NCBI GenBank assembly: GCA_023653785.1
Contig: JAMKCH010012521.1
Coordinates: forward strand, 27,859 to 91,858
Length of the DNA: 64,000 bases
DNA from: Ophioderma brevispina
Taxonomy: Eukaryota; Echinodermata; Ophiuroidea; Amphilepidida; Ophiodermatidae
Direction: 5' to 3'
In this document: in pieces, positions 22,655-33,202 of the stretch
Layout of the letters: every line of letters starts with the position of its first letter
How positions within the stretch are numbered: position 1 is the stretch's first letter
Position numbers and translations under genes: made by a program
The notes under the pieces: model-generated
The model's input: only the letters and a program-made list of their open reading frames with translations
Database searches by the model: none
Told to the model about the DNA's origin: nothing

Positions 22655-23690
22655 GGTAGGATTATCGGCTATTATGCTCCCACAGAAAAAGAACTATAAA
22701 ATCAGATTTACTCAAGCAATTCATTTGAAAATTGGTCCACATAAAGAATATAACCTTCAGTGCACATCTTTTCTACATTTCAAGTGGCTAGTTTAATTTG
22801 TTTAAAAAAAAAATTTCTTTAGTTTTTTTTAAAAATTCCTTTATTTTTGGAGTAATTTCTAGCCAAAGGGGATGGACCTGTGGTATCCAAACTTTAGGCA
22901 GAATTTTTAACCAAAATATCTAAATTCTCTCATTGGATTTTGTTAATTGTTTAATTTTGAGAATTTTTGTTTAATTTTTGAGGAAAATAAAAACTTTTGT
23001 ACCTTAAAATAAAAACATTTTAAATCAAAATCTAAATTTGATTCTCTTTCATATAACACATTCTTTGTTAAGTTTGAAGGTGTAGTTCTTTCTAGAAATA
23101 ATTATTGAGATTGACATTCCAGTGTTTCTAGAAAAAATCAAACAATTATTGACATATACTAGTAATAACGTTACCTCAGCACTAATTTTTTGGCTAGTAC
23201 CCAAAGAAATAAAAAATTCTTTTTCAAATTCAATACATTTAAACAATATAAAATAAAGCCAATCTTATAGGTAATCTACAACTTGTGAAAAAATTATACC
23301 AACATTTTAAGCATTTTTTTACCATTTTGCTTCATGCCAAAATCAGTCCTTGTACAAAGTCTATGGGAAATCGAAACCAAAAAATTATATCTTAAAAATG
23401 CATGTATGTTTCTGTTACCATAACCCCCATTTCAACCAATTTTTCATATAAAATTGGATCGATTGAGCCCAAATTTATTGGTCGAGCTATGAGTTGCAAA
23501 AAATATTGGGCGAGACGCAGTCAAGCCCAATATTTTAAAACTCATAGCGAGACCAATAAATTTTGGGCGTAAATCATCCAATTTTATGATTATCATGTTT
23601 TGGATCCGATATTTTCAACACTTGGACTCCTCAAAATATGATAATCAACAAAATCTGTACAGGATGCCATAGCCGATAATCCTATTTTAA
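22651..23690. mobile_element. TTAA-ended element E (about 1.04 kb)
   Basis: The left end reads TTAAGGTAGGATTATCGGCTAT and the right end, inverted, ATAGCCGATAATCCTATTTTAA. Its left TTAA is the same four bases as the right TTAA of element D. The right part holds an internal inverted repeat: AAATTTATTGGTCGAGCTAT near 23470 and its inverse near 23550, around CAATATT-type text. The right end recurs in the duplicated segment at 26892-27140. No coding frame. Confidence 0.8.
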
Positions 23691-23925
23691 CCCCCTGAGT
23701 ACTACCTGCCTATCTATCAACATTAAGCGCAATTTTGATTGGAAACTTGGAAGGTAATATTATGCAATGAGCAAATCAGAGATACTGTAAGAATAGCTAA
23801 GGATGGTGGTATATGGTTTATACAGAAACATAGAAGCACTATTTTGATTGGTTACTGTGAGGGCTCTCATGTTCTTTCTTTTATGAACCAGTCACAGAGA
23901 CTTGTCATAGGCTCAGGGGGTGAAA
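23689..23925. repeat. Short element with CCCCCTGAG inverted ends
   Basis: TTAACCCCCTGAGTACTAC at the left and CTCAGGGGGTGAA at the right form inverted ends around about 220 bp. A related, more diverged segment lies near 45125-45345 ('tttaaccccctgg', 'acagagatatagaagaactatttttgattggttta'). A second near-identical copy is at 27138-27371 because it lies in the segmental duplication. Possibly a small TTAA-type MITE. Confidence 0.5.
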
Positions 23926-24262
23926 TTGACTCCTGATTTCAGGAAAAATTAATGGCACTAAATTTTTAGAATTAAAAAAATAGATTGAAAAAGAGATACA
24001 AAGTAGGAGTAGCACTAGATCTTAATCCTGTCTAGGGATACAATATAAAATTTGAGCAAAGTTTGCTTTTTGCAGTCTAACCAAAATCAGTATGCTCCAG
24101 GTCACGCATCCCTTTTGTTGCCTTTTTGGCATGTTTGTGAAAACCTGCAGTTCTTAGTTGAACACATCTTGATCCTGCGATTTATGAAATGTGCACCAAC
24201 ATCACTGTACAGGAGCTTATCTAGTGGCATCTCATTCACCATTTCTCTCCTGCCTTTGACAG

Positions 24263-24453
24263 AGCTTCATGATGTCGATGACGACACAATTCCGCTGCAG
24301 TTAGATTCACACGCTTTTGTGTTGTGTGATCGTAATAGCAAGGATACGGCAGCAGCCACTCAGAGTGAAGAGGAGACCGGTAACAATCCTGCCGATGTAC
24401 GGCGGAATGACTCGGTGAATTCGAGGGCCTCGTCTAGAATTTCATTCTCAGGG
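24263..24453 (+). CDS. Exon 6, copy 1: end of second RA-like domain and Ser-rich linker
   Basis: Acceptor TGCCTTTGACAG, donor TCAGGG|GTAAGA. It is 191 nt and encodes ELHDVDDDTIPLQLDSHAFV, then LCDRNSKDTAAATQSEEETG, then RRNDSVNSRASSRISFSG. The 'l.ddd.iPLql' block closes the RA-like fold begun in exon 5; the rest is a polar, Ser/Arg-rich linker. It enters in phase 1 and leaves in phase 0, joining 29268 in frame. An identical protein is encoded by 27702-27892. Confidence 0.88.
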
Positions 24454-24661
24454 GTAAGAACAAGCCTGACTTTGCCTAAATACTTCAATGAAGAGATGTC
24501 TTTATGTGAGTGCAAGAAGGTCTTAAGTGCAATTATGTAATTTTATTGTTCATTATTGTTCTCGTCCCTTTAATGTTTAATCCTCGCCCAAAGTCATCTT
24601 TAGTTCCTCCGGAAGAAGAGCCCATTGGAAAAATTAAAGCTTGCACATGTAGCCGGCTTCC

Positions 24662-24975
24662 TTAAAGGTCACCAGGGAAATGAAAATGCTAAATTACTCC
24701 AAATCTTTGGTGGGCTATTCCATTGCAATACACAGGGCCAGAAAAAAAAAGAAGTACACTACCAGTGACTCATCGGTGAAACTATTGATTATAAGTTCAA
24801 GTGTCAATGAATAGATAGATTCACACCAGTCCCCTGGAATTTTCTATTACTCTCTGAAAAATCAATGGCACCCCAAATGATTCATCACCAAACCAAAATA
24901 TTGAATGCTTTTCGTCCCTCCTTGTAGACTTGATACAAATCACATCAATTCTATTTGCAGTTCCTGGACCTTTAA
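24662..24975. mobile_element. MITE family H, copy 1 (TTAA ends)
   Basis: TTAA (24662-24665) followed by AGGTCACCAGGGAAATGA, and at the other end the inverse TTCCTGGACCT then TTAA (24972-24975). The reverse complement of this element is found at 42127-42396. It is present only in copy 1 of the segmental duplication. Confidence 0.85.
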
Positions 24976-25244
24976 TGGGACTATCCAGGGGTAGGGTATC
25001 TCAAACTTTTGATGTCTGTATGGTGTGCATGCATGTGATTAATCTTCTTTATTTTATTTCTATTACTATACCGTATGTATAGTATGTTTAATTCTAGTTT
25101 AATATGTATAAAAACTATTATACATGGATAAATATGTATACATAAACGTATGTTGAATATGTGTGATGCCCAAATAAATCTAAGCTAAACTAAATACTGC
25201 CATGTGATACATCTGGTGTGCTGCCATGTTTTAGGATGATTCAA

Positions 25245-25395
25245 TTTATTTTTCCTTAAGTCAGTGGCTCTTGAAATGCACCACTTAAAGAGCCACTGAC
25301 CAAATATTGGCAAAATAGTATGTTTGACAGAAATTTCTGACAAATTACAGCTATTGCACTTATGACCTTGTTGCACTCGCACAACATTTATATTA
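25245..25395. repeat. Repeat K with AGTCAGTGGCTCTT hairpin
   Basis: AGTCAGTGGCTCTT and its inverse AAGAGCCACTGACC lie about 14 bases apart (25259-25300), followed by 'aaat..tggcaaaatag.atgt.tgacag' and 'acaaat..cagctattgca'. The same text occurs in the second duplicate at about 28158-28300 and, without the left arm, at 51781-51870. Confidence 0.65.
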
Positions 25396-26109
25396 TTCAA
25401 TGAAGGCTGGTTACTTGGTCAAATATGGCTGTCCCCATATCAGATGGCAAATTGGTTCGATTCTTATGACTATTTTGGTTTAATTTCAAGTTACTTTACA
25501 GTCATTAATATATACCCTACATCAAAGAAGAATATAAAGATAAAAGAAAAGTCATCATTTCTTTTTAACTTCTGGTAAAGTGCACACAACACCTACAGTA
25601 TTTATCAAAATCCCTTGGACATGTAACATGTACGCCCGCTTTCCCACCAATACGACACACTGTTGGATTGCAAGTAAGTGCAGTTCACGCAAAGAGGTGT
25701 GTGTGTGCATATGTCATGTCCGAGGGATTATGACAAACACTGTCACAAATGCTACACAAACTCACTATACAATACTGCACCTGAATTTGAAATTGTCCAT
25801 GAGCCTTATTTTTCAGAAGTTCAAAAAGAACATGAAAGTCGGGTAGTCTGTGTTTGGTATCCTACTTTGTCTTGTACGAAGTGACGACGAGTGCTTATTT
25901 CAGTTCCGCCGTTCAGCTGCAATGCTCTTGTGCTTTGTTTCTGTTGAAAGTCAATACAATGCATACGACCGCATCACTATTTCGTATTTCGAGCTGGACG
26001 AGTATAGAGCATGAGGGACGTAACAGAACAGTGAAAGGCTGAACTTTGAACTCTATTCATGATGTGCGAATTTGTCCCCCGCCGAACGATTTCGGAACGG
26101 GTACTATGA

Positions 26110-26172
26110 AATGACACGTCGGTCCGTCCGTTCGTCCGTCCGTATCGTCCGTCCGTTCGTCCGTCCGTCGTC
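26110..26172. repeat. GTCC/TTCG tetranucleotide-type microsatellite
   Basis: Repeated 'cgtccgtccgttcgtccgtccgt' units, interrupted by 'atcg'. It lies just beyond the end of the first segmental copy, in the spacer between the two copies. Confidence 0.85.
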
Positions 26173-26738
26173 TGTGACAAAAATGTTAACCCATTGGTAT
26201 ACCATTTATCTGGAGTTCTTAGGGCGACAATGATGTAACTTGGTGGAAAGAAGCGGGGTTGATGATTTTCTCGACCTGATTAGAATTTGGCCGTAAAATA
26301 TGCCTATTAAGTCGCTAATTTGCATACTTTATGAGAATTTTCCTGCCAGGCTTGTGTACTAGTTGTCTGGAGTTCCGTCAGGCCGTATAATGATTGTACT
26401 TGGTGGAAGGAATCGGTCGAGAGTTCTTGACTTTATTAGATTTTTGGCGTATTTTTGGCCCCCCCCAAAAAAAAAAATTGAGTGCCAAATGAGGGCCTTA
26501 ATTATATGCAAAAAATCAGCGTATTGCTATATTTTTGAAATGGTACATGGATACTCAAAATTCCTGTGCTGCATAATAGCCTATCATGGGGCACATCTTT
26601 TTTGCAATTTGAAAAGATATGTGATAAGCGGCATTAGGTATGCAAATGATCTATTTAAATATGCGCAATTGCTGTATCTCTGAAACGTACAGCGGTTCGG
26701 CAAATTCCTTCGCTACATGAGGCCTACGAGTCTATTTT

Positions 26739-26890
26739 TGTGGGGGTGAGGTGTTGGGAGGGGGTGAGGTGTTGGGGGAGGGGGTGGTGTGTTGTGGAGG
26801 GGTGGGGTGTTGGTGAGGGGGGGGTGTTTGCGGGGTGGTTTGGGGAGGGGTTGGGTTATTGCGGGTGTGGGGAGGGGGTTGGGTATTGCG
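26739..26890. repeat. G/T-rich minisatellite at the duplication junction
   Basis: Imperfect repeats of 'gggggtgaggtgttg' and 'gggttgggtattgcgg' occupy the 150 bp directly before the second copy of the segmental duplication starts at 26892. The plus strand is strongly G-rich with repeated runs of three or more G, so G-quadruplex formation is possible. Confidence 0.8.
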
Positions 26891-27701
26891 GTTCATATAA
26901 AATTGGATCGATTGAGCCCAAATTTATTGGTCGAGCTATGAGTTGCAAAAAATATTGGGCGAGACGCAGTCAAGCCCAATATTTTAAAACTCATAGCGAG
27001 ACCAATAAATTTTGGGCGTAAATCATCCAATTTTATGATTATCATGTTTTGGATCCGATATTTTCAACACTTGGACTCCTCAAAACATGATAATCAACAA
27101 AATCTGTACAGGATGCCATAGCCGATAATCCTATTTTAACCCCCTGAGTACTACCTGCCTATCTATCAACATTAAGCGCAATTTGATTGGAAACTTGGAA
27201 GGTAATATTATGCAATGAGCAAATCAGAGATACTGTAAGAATAGCTAAGGATGGTGGTATGGTTTATACAGAAACATAGAAGCACTATTTTGATTGGTTA
27301 CTGTGAGGGCTCTCATGTTCTTTCTTTTATGAACCAGTCACAGAGACTTGTCATAGGCTCAGGGGGTGAAATTGACTCCTGATTCAAGAAAATAATTTGG
27401 CACTAAATTTTTAGAATTAAAAAAATAGATTGAAAAAGAGATACAAAGTAGGAGTAGCACTTAATCCTGTGTAGGGATACAATATAAAATTTGAGCAAAG
27501 TTTGCATTTTGCAGTCTAACCAAAATCAGTATGCTCCAGGTCACGCATCCCTTTTGTTGCCTTTTTGGCATGTTTGTGAAAACCTGCAGTTCTTAGTTGA
27601 ACACATCTTGATCCTGCGATTTATGAAATGTGCACCAACATCACTGTACAGGAGCTTATCTAGTGGCATCTCATTCACCATTTCTCTCCTGCCTTTGACA
27701 G

Positions 27702-27892
27702 AGCTTCATGATGTCGATGACGACACAATTCCGCTGCAGTTAGATTCACACGCTTTTGTGTTGTGTGATCGTAATAGCAAGGATACGGCAGCAGCCACTC
27801 AGAGTGAAGAAGAGACCGGTAACAATCCTGCCGATGTACGACGGAATGACTCGGTGAATTCGAGGGCCTCGTCTAGAATTTCATTCTCAGGG
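27702..27892 (+). CDS. Exon 6, copy 2 (duplicate exon)
   Basis: It has the same splice borders and the same protein as 24263-24453. The differences I see are synonymous (GAG/GAA in the EEETG stretch, CGG/CGA in VRRND). Both copies are 191 nt and need entry phase 1 with exit phase 0, so including both in one mRNA would shift the frame. Either copy alone joins exon 5 to exon 7 correctly. It may be a mutually exclusive exon, a redundant copy, or an uncollapsed haplotype. Confidence 0.75.
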
Positions 27893-28084
27893 GTAAGAAC
27901 AAGCCTGACTTTGCCTAAATACTTCAATGAAGAGATGTCTTTATGTGAGTGCAAGAAGGTCTTAAGTGCAATTATGTAATTTTATTGTTCATTATTGTTC
28001 TCATCCCTTTAATTAGAGAATAAAAGATGAGATTTTTTGTTTTGGCCATCTTAGATGGTGTCATAATGGATGGGCATCCAATAT

Positions 28085-28122
28085 TTTGAGTGGTGGATGC
28101 CGGCGCAGCCGGTATCCACCAC
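28085..28122. other. GC-rich stem-loop unique to duplication copy 2
   Basis: GTGGATGCCGGC and GCCGGTATCCAC flank a 3-base loop (gca), giving a 12-bp stem with one mismatch. It is in the 110 bp that copy 1 lacks. This may be one end of a small element; no partner end was found. Confidence 0.55.
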
Positions 28123-28994
28123 GATGCCATGTTTTAGGATGATTCAATTTATTTTTCCTTAAGTCAGTGGCTCTTGAAATGCACCACTTAAAGAGCCACT
28201 GACCAAATATTGGCAAAATAGTATGTTTGACAGAAATTTCTGACAAATTGCAGCTATTGCACTTATGACCTTGTTGCACTCGCACAACATTTATATTATT
28301 CAATGAAGGCTGGTTACTTGGTCAAATATGGCTGTCCCCATATCAGATGGCAAATTGGTTCGATTCTTATGACTATTTTGGTTTAATTTCAAGTTACTTT
28401 ACAGTCATTAATACATACCCTACATCAAAGAAGAATATAAAGATAAAAGAAAAGTCATCATTTCTTTTTAACTTCTGGTAAAGTGCACACAACACCTACA
28501 GTATTTATCAAAATCCCTTGGACATGTAACATGTACGCCCGCTTTCCCACCAATACGATGCACTGTTGGATTGCAAGTAAGTGCAGTTCACGCAAAGAGG
28601 TGTGTGTGTGCATATGTCATGTCCGAGGGATTATGACAAACACTGTCACAAATGCTACACAAACTCACTATACAATACTGCACCTGAATTTGAAATTGTC
28701 AAGGCCTTATTTTTCAAAGTTCAAAAGAGAAACATGAAAGTCTGGTATGTCTGTGTTTGGTATATACTTTGTCTTGTACGAAGTGACGACGAGTGCGTAT
28801 TTCCAGTGCCGCCTTTCAGCTGCAATGCGCTTGTGCTTTGTCTGTTGAAAGTCAATACAATGCATACGACCGCATCACTATTTCGTATTTCGAGCTGGAC
28901 AGAGTATAGAGCAGGAGGGACGTAACAGAAAAGTGAAAGGGCTGAACTTGACTCTATTCATGATGATGCTAATTTAGCATTATGTACTTCCAAA

Positions 28995-29184
28995 TATACT
29001 CCATCTATCTTCCTCGAGTCAGTGACGTCAGGGTATTATGCAGTGATCGCAGCAAGAAAACGCGGGCCTTAATTCAAAGCGCTGGCATATCCACGCTCTT
29101 ATAAAGGCGATGCGAAAATGCACATGCAAAACATCTGTTTGAACGCGCTGATGTCACTGACTCGAGGAAGATAGATGGAGTATA
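28995..29184. mobile_element. 190-bp MITE with TA-type ends
   Basis: The left arm TATACTCCATCTATCTTCCT CGAGTCAGTGACGTCAG and its inverse at the right (CTGATGTCACTGACTCGAGG AAGATAGATGGAGTATA) match over about 36 bp. The outermost bases are TA on both sides, in keeping with a Tc1/mariner-like TA target site, although this is inference. It lies 83 bp upstream of exon 7, close enough to the acceptor to matter for splicing. Confidence 0.85.
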
Positions 29185-29267
29185 GGTGTATTAATTTTTA
29201 CCATTTAACTCCAACCAAAACAAGACGTAGTAATTAATCTCTAAATATTTTCTTGTCTTTTGTTTAG

Positions 29268-29354
29268 GCCAGCTTGACTTCCTCACATGGTTCGTCATCG
29301 GATCTTCTGTCATCGCGGATAGATGATGAGAAACTGTCCAAGTTAGAGGAAGAG
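29268..29354 (+). CDS. Exon 7: Ser-rich linker into coiled coil
   Basis: Acceptor TCTTTTGTTTAG, donor GAAGAG|GTAATT. Exactly 29 codons in phase 0: ASLTSSHGSSSDLLSSRIDD followed by EKLSKLEEE. The Ser-rich start continues the linker of exon 6 and the acidic, Leu-spaced end looks like the start of a coiled coil. The intron just after it is a purine-rich GACA-type imperfect repeat (about 29370-29520). Confidence 0.85.
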
Positions 29355-29708
29355 GTAATTAAAAAAGAAGTAGGGAGGGGGAGATACATAGACAAAGACA
29401 AAAAGATAGTGACAGATAGACAGAAAAACAAACAGACAAATGGCGACTGACAAATGGAGACAATGTCAGAAAAGATAGGCAGTGAGATTTACAGGCAGAC
29501 AATGACAGAAAGACAGGGAGATAACTTTAGATCTGCCTCTTTTTTCTAAGAATGTCATTCAGGTTTTATTACAGATAAACAATTTTAGTGAAGTTAGTGT
29601 TTCAGTAAGCACAAGAGAAACATAACGATATGATTTGTTTTCAACTCAACAAGATTATGTAACATGGAGTTTGCTTGTTTCCATTCCTTATCACTATCTC
29701 CTATGTAG

Positions 29709-29732
29709 CTTACAGTGCCTTCAAAGAATGAT
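29709..29732 (+). CDS. Exon 8: candidate 24-nt microexon
   Basis: CTTACAGTGCCTTCAAAGAATGAT sits between a good acceptor (CTCCTATGTAG) and a good donor (GAT|GTAAGT). It encodes LTVPSKND in phase 0, compatible with the phase-0 borders of exons 7 and 9. Being 8 codons, it can be included or skipped without changing frame. Support is only from splice signals and phase. Confidence 0.45.
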
Positions 29733-29779
29733 GTAAGTGTAGCATTGCTGTTGCAGAATTGTGTGTGTGATGTGTCAGG

Positions 29780-30114
29780 GACTGCCTTTTAAAAAGAGCT
29801 GGGAGTGAGAAAGAACTCTCTTGGAACTTTTAAGGGGAGCAATAGATGAGCAGCTAAAAAAAAAAAAAAAAAATTGTCAAGCAATCAAAATAATCGACAG
29901 AAATATAAACTAGACATGTCTGTGTCCTTGCAAGGAGACTTAATTATCTTGCAAAAAACATTTTAAGATTAGATCCATAAAATGGTCAAAATATACAAGT
30001 AATGGACAGACTTTGGATCGGATTCTAAGGAGAGCTTCAAATCACTCTCCTGTGGGGATTAGGGAGAGTGATTAAGGAGAGCATTGCTCTATAATTCCTT
30101 AAAAGGCAGTCTAT
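29780..30114. mobile_element. Candidate MITE with GACTGCCTTTTAA ends
   Basis: GGGACTGCCTTTTAA at about 29780 and the inverse TTAAAAGGCAGTCT ending at about 30112 are inverted over 13 bp, around non-coding sequence with an A18 run (29857-29874). Not confirmed by a second copy or a target duplication. Confidence 0.45.
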
Positions 30115-30409
30115 GATGTGTATGTGTTTTAATAGCTAGCAAAATGATAAGCAGTTCTTTCTTGGATCTCTTTACATATTGGTTGTGGTTATGAGTGCAA
30201 GGCATATTAAATTAAAACAACCCTGCACTTGATGAGCATAAGGCTGTTGTTTAGTAATAAGGCTGTTGTTTAGTCTTTCTTTCCCGCACCAAATGTAGCT
30301 CAAGATAGCCTCCTGTGGGTTATGAAAATTCTCTTGTGAGAACATGCTTATCGTGGTAATCTGAGTCAGCCATCAGTGAGCATTCTGAATTCAATTTAAA
30401 GTTTGCACC

Positions 30410-30830
30410 TTAACACTTAAGTGTATAAGGTCTTGAGCATTCCCATTGGTCCGGTTATTGATGGGCTACATCAACATGATCACATAATGGGGAAAAATGA
30501 AAATCGATTGTACCGATTCAAAATGGCTGTCCAAAAACCAATTTTCATGACATGCACAAAATTCTTTACATTGCTGAAATAAACATTTCAAAAAGTTACT
30601 CCAGAGGCAAAAACAATTTTTGAATTGTGTCACCAAATGCTTATTTGTGCTAATTAGCATAAAAATGCCTTGGTTGATCTGATTTGTTTTTCACCAAAAT
30701 ATGCATAACTGATATTTAGGCAATTACATAAAATTTGGGCAAAAATAATTTAGCGTTAAAACATGGTGCACAAAAAAATCTTGGGTCCATTTGACCTCCC
30801 CTCCTCCATGCACTTAAGTGTTAGCTTTTA
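30410..30830. mobile_element. Candidate MITE with AACACTTAAGTG ends
   Basis: TTAACACTTAAGTG at 30411 and CACTTAAGTGTTAG near 30810 are inverted over about 13 bp around a non-coding interior. The core CACTTAAGTG is itself a palindrome, so the match is weaker evidence than its length suggests. Confidence 0.4.
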
Positions 30831-31029
30831 ACAGGCCTGGCTTTATGGTTATGGGTGTAACCTATTCTGACTGCCTAACCCTCATTCTCATGTGCCATGC
30901 ATTCAGCCAGTATGTTTTATTCATATTCCTACCTTTAGTCCAATGTTTTAAATCTGGTTTTGTCCTCAACTCAACCCTCCTACTCTTCTTCCACTTACTT
31001 TATTATATTTCCTATCCAAAACTTGTGTG

Positions 31030-33202
31030 ATAGGTACAGGCCCGTACACAGGGGGGTCGCACCCCCCACCCCAAATTCCACAAAAGGGGGAAAAAGGTCC
31101 ACTTTTTTGCCGATTTTTTTTTGATAAAAAGGTCCAAAATGTAGAGAAAATATGACGAAAAAGTCCACATTTTGGTGATGAGATGTTCCAAACGTCCAAA
31201 AAAGGACCATTTTAGGGGAGTTAGGTCCATTTTTCCCAAAAAAAGTCCACTTTTTCGAAGACCCGCACCCCCGTTTCTTTTAGGTAACAAAAAAATGCGA
31301 AATGCTTTTTTTTTGGTAAAGGATTTTCCCCAGGTATGCCTCAAATCACATTAAATGGTATATCAAACAGTTGCAAACCATATTTTACTGAAAAATTACT
31401 AGTTTACAAAAAAAGTAGATTTGGGTCACTTACCCTTTTTCTTTGAAATTAAATTATCTAATCTTTGAGGCAATTTTTGGCCTAAAATATAATTTTGTTT
31501 CAATTCATAAAAAAAAGTGAATTGAGTTTAGAAATAGCTCAAAATCAAAATGCAGGCAGCCTACTGAAAACAGACATTTTTTGGCTTAATCAGAAGTTGC
31601 AATGTTATGTACTTGGTTTTTTCTTTTCACCAATTAGTTAAGGACAATATTTTCAATTTATAATCTTTTTTTCTGTTGTGACTTATATTATTGCTTTGCT
31701 CACAATGCCTTTTTCTCAGCAGTGTTCCTATACCTTTTCTTATTCCAGTTCTTTGCATTATTGTTAATTTGTGGTTGTTTGGTTTTACTTTCAATCAATA
31801 TTAATGCTTCATTTATATTGTTTGTGATTTGCGAAAGCTATAGAGTCTTTCACTTCTGAGCTGAAGTTTTACTTTGTGTTGTAATAAATTGTGTGCATAT
31901 AGTGTAATTTTCAGGTGAGGAGTGAGTCAATGAATTGCAAGAAATCTTTGAGGAAGAAAATACTCTTTTGGAAAAGAAAGTATGGGGGTGGTGGTGGTGG
32001 TGGTAGGGGCAGTGGCAGCAGGCAATTGTTAGCATATACCTGGTGTTGTACTATTTATAGTGGACTGGGTTGTGTTGCTGCATTGGAGGGTGCCTGCTGT
32101 CGCTGCTGCTGCGTGAGGGTGCCTGCTGTCGCTGCGGCTGCTTTTCTGTGGGAGGCCGGTGGCGGCGAATGACTACGAGGTGGTAAGAAGTACAAAATAC
32201 CAAAAAGAGAGAATTTAAAAGAAAAGGTGCTAAACTAGATAGTTCATTCATCAGAGGGATGATGCACTGTGAGGACGACTGAGAGATTCTTGGAGATTTT
32301 GGCCCTAAATCTGCTCAGGAGCATATATTTTCACAATCGTTTCTCATAGGGGCGTATTCATTATTATGTGTGCGCTTATTCCGTTAGTTTATCATTGAAA
32401 AGTAGTACAAAAGAACGACTTGCTGCCGGCTCGGTTCGGATTGCGTGGCGCTGTGTCTGTGGGTGCGCGTCTTATCGATAAGGGTCGTGGGTTCGAATCC
32501 CACTCCAGGAACAAAATTTAGTTTATGATTTTATGTTGTATTAGAGTTGCAGTTGGAATCATAAAAAACATCAGAGTTGTGGATTGAGGTAGAAAAATAT
32601 TGAATAGATGCCTTAAGAGTAATAAGACGGTATGGTCCTGGAGATGATTTCAGGCCACCATCTCCGACGTGGACTGAGACTGGCAGTGTTTCTAGAAGTA
32701 CTCCAGATCCGTGTTAATTCTAGGGAAGTTCCCTAGACAGTCTCAGCAGTAAAACATTATAGATGGGAGATGGCTCATATCCCTGTGAGGTGTTGATCTT
32801 GGGGTTGCCCGGTCTCTCCGTATGTGAATGCTCAAATATCTTTCGGACGCGTGTCGCCCCTATTGTCCTTTCTAGGATTTTAACGTTAGACCAGTTATCT
32901 CATGGCCAGACTTAACATGAACTGACACTTGAGGAACTGGAACTGGGAGCGTTGAAACGTATGCTTTTTGTGTCTTATTTTCAGTTACGACTGTTTCTCC
33001 AATGTATACAGAATTACAATTAAACAAGAATCGATAAATTGCTGTCGCTCCTCTTTTTCAGTCCTCTCCTTGGGTGCCACGAGGATCTGACAAAGGGTTG
33101 ATAGAGGTCTAAAACTGACTGAAACCCCAAACTTCTGAAAGAAAAAGTATGTTGCAGTCTTTCGCTAGTTGCCTATACATATGGCAGTGTAACGTTTAGA
33201 TT
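31030..33202. other. Intron with simple and dispersed repeats
   Basis: 31030-31330 is rich in 'gggg/cccc' and 'aaaaagtccac' phrases, probably an old dispersed repeat. 31984-32160 holds GGT and GCTGCTGC trinucleotide-type repeats with two copies of 'gtgcctgctgtcgctgc'. A tRNA-like head is at 32447-32512. I see no exon. Confidence 0.45.
32447..32512 (+). repeat. tRNA-like sequence (SINE head or tRNA relic)
   Basis: It contains a clean T-arm (GTGGG TTCGAAT CCCAC) with a B-box, preceded by a possible anticodon arm (CTT ATCGATA AAG). There is no matching acceptor stem, so it is unlikely to be a working tRNA; a SINE head is more likely. Confidence 0.5.

Larger units (their letters stand above)
23443..26064 (+). 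repeat. Tandem segmental duplication, copy 1
   Basis: From 'ttcatataaaattggatcg' to 'ctctattcatgatg', this segment matches 26892-28965 in the same order and orientation, with only scattered differences where both exist. It includes the right end of element E, the 24263-24453 exon and downstream intron. It alone contains about 640 bp (24571-25210) with MITE H; copy 2 has about 110 bp of other sequence at that point (28015-28126). Confidence 0.95.
26892..28965 (+). repeat. Tandem segmental duplication, copy 2
   Basis: Near-identical to 23443-26064 apart from small indels and about 110 bp of unrelated sequence (28015-28126) where copy 1 has about 640 bp including MITE H. It begins inside element E rather than at its end, so it is not a transposition product of that element. 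It carries a full second copy of exon 6. Confidence 0.95.

Noticed and set aside
32447..32512. Functional tRNA gene
   Set aside because: The T-arm is good but no acceptor stem pairs; more likely a SINE head.
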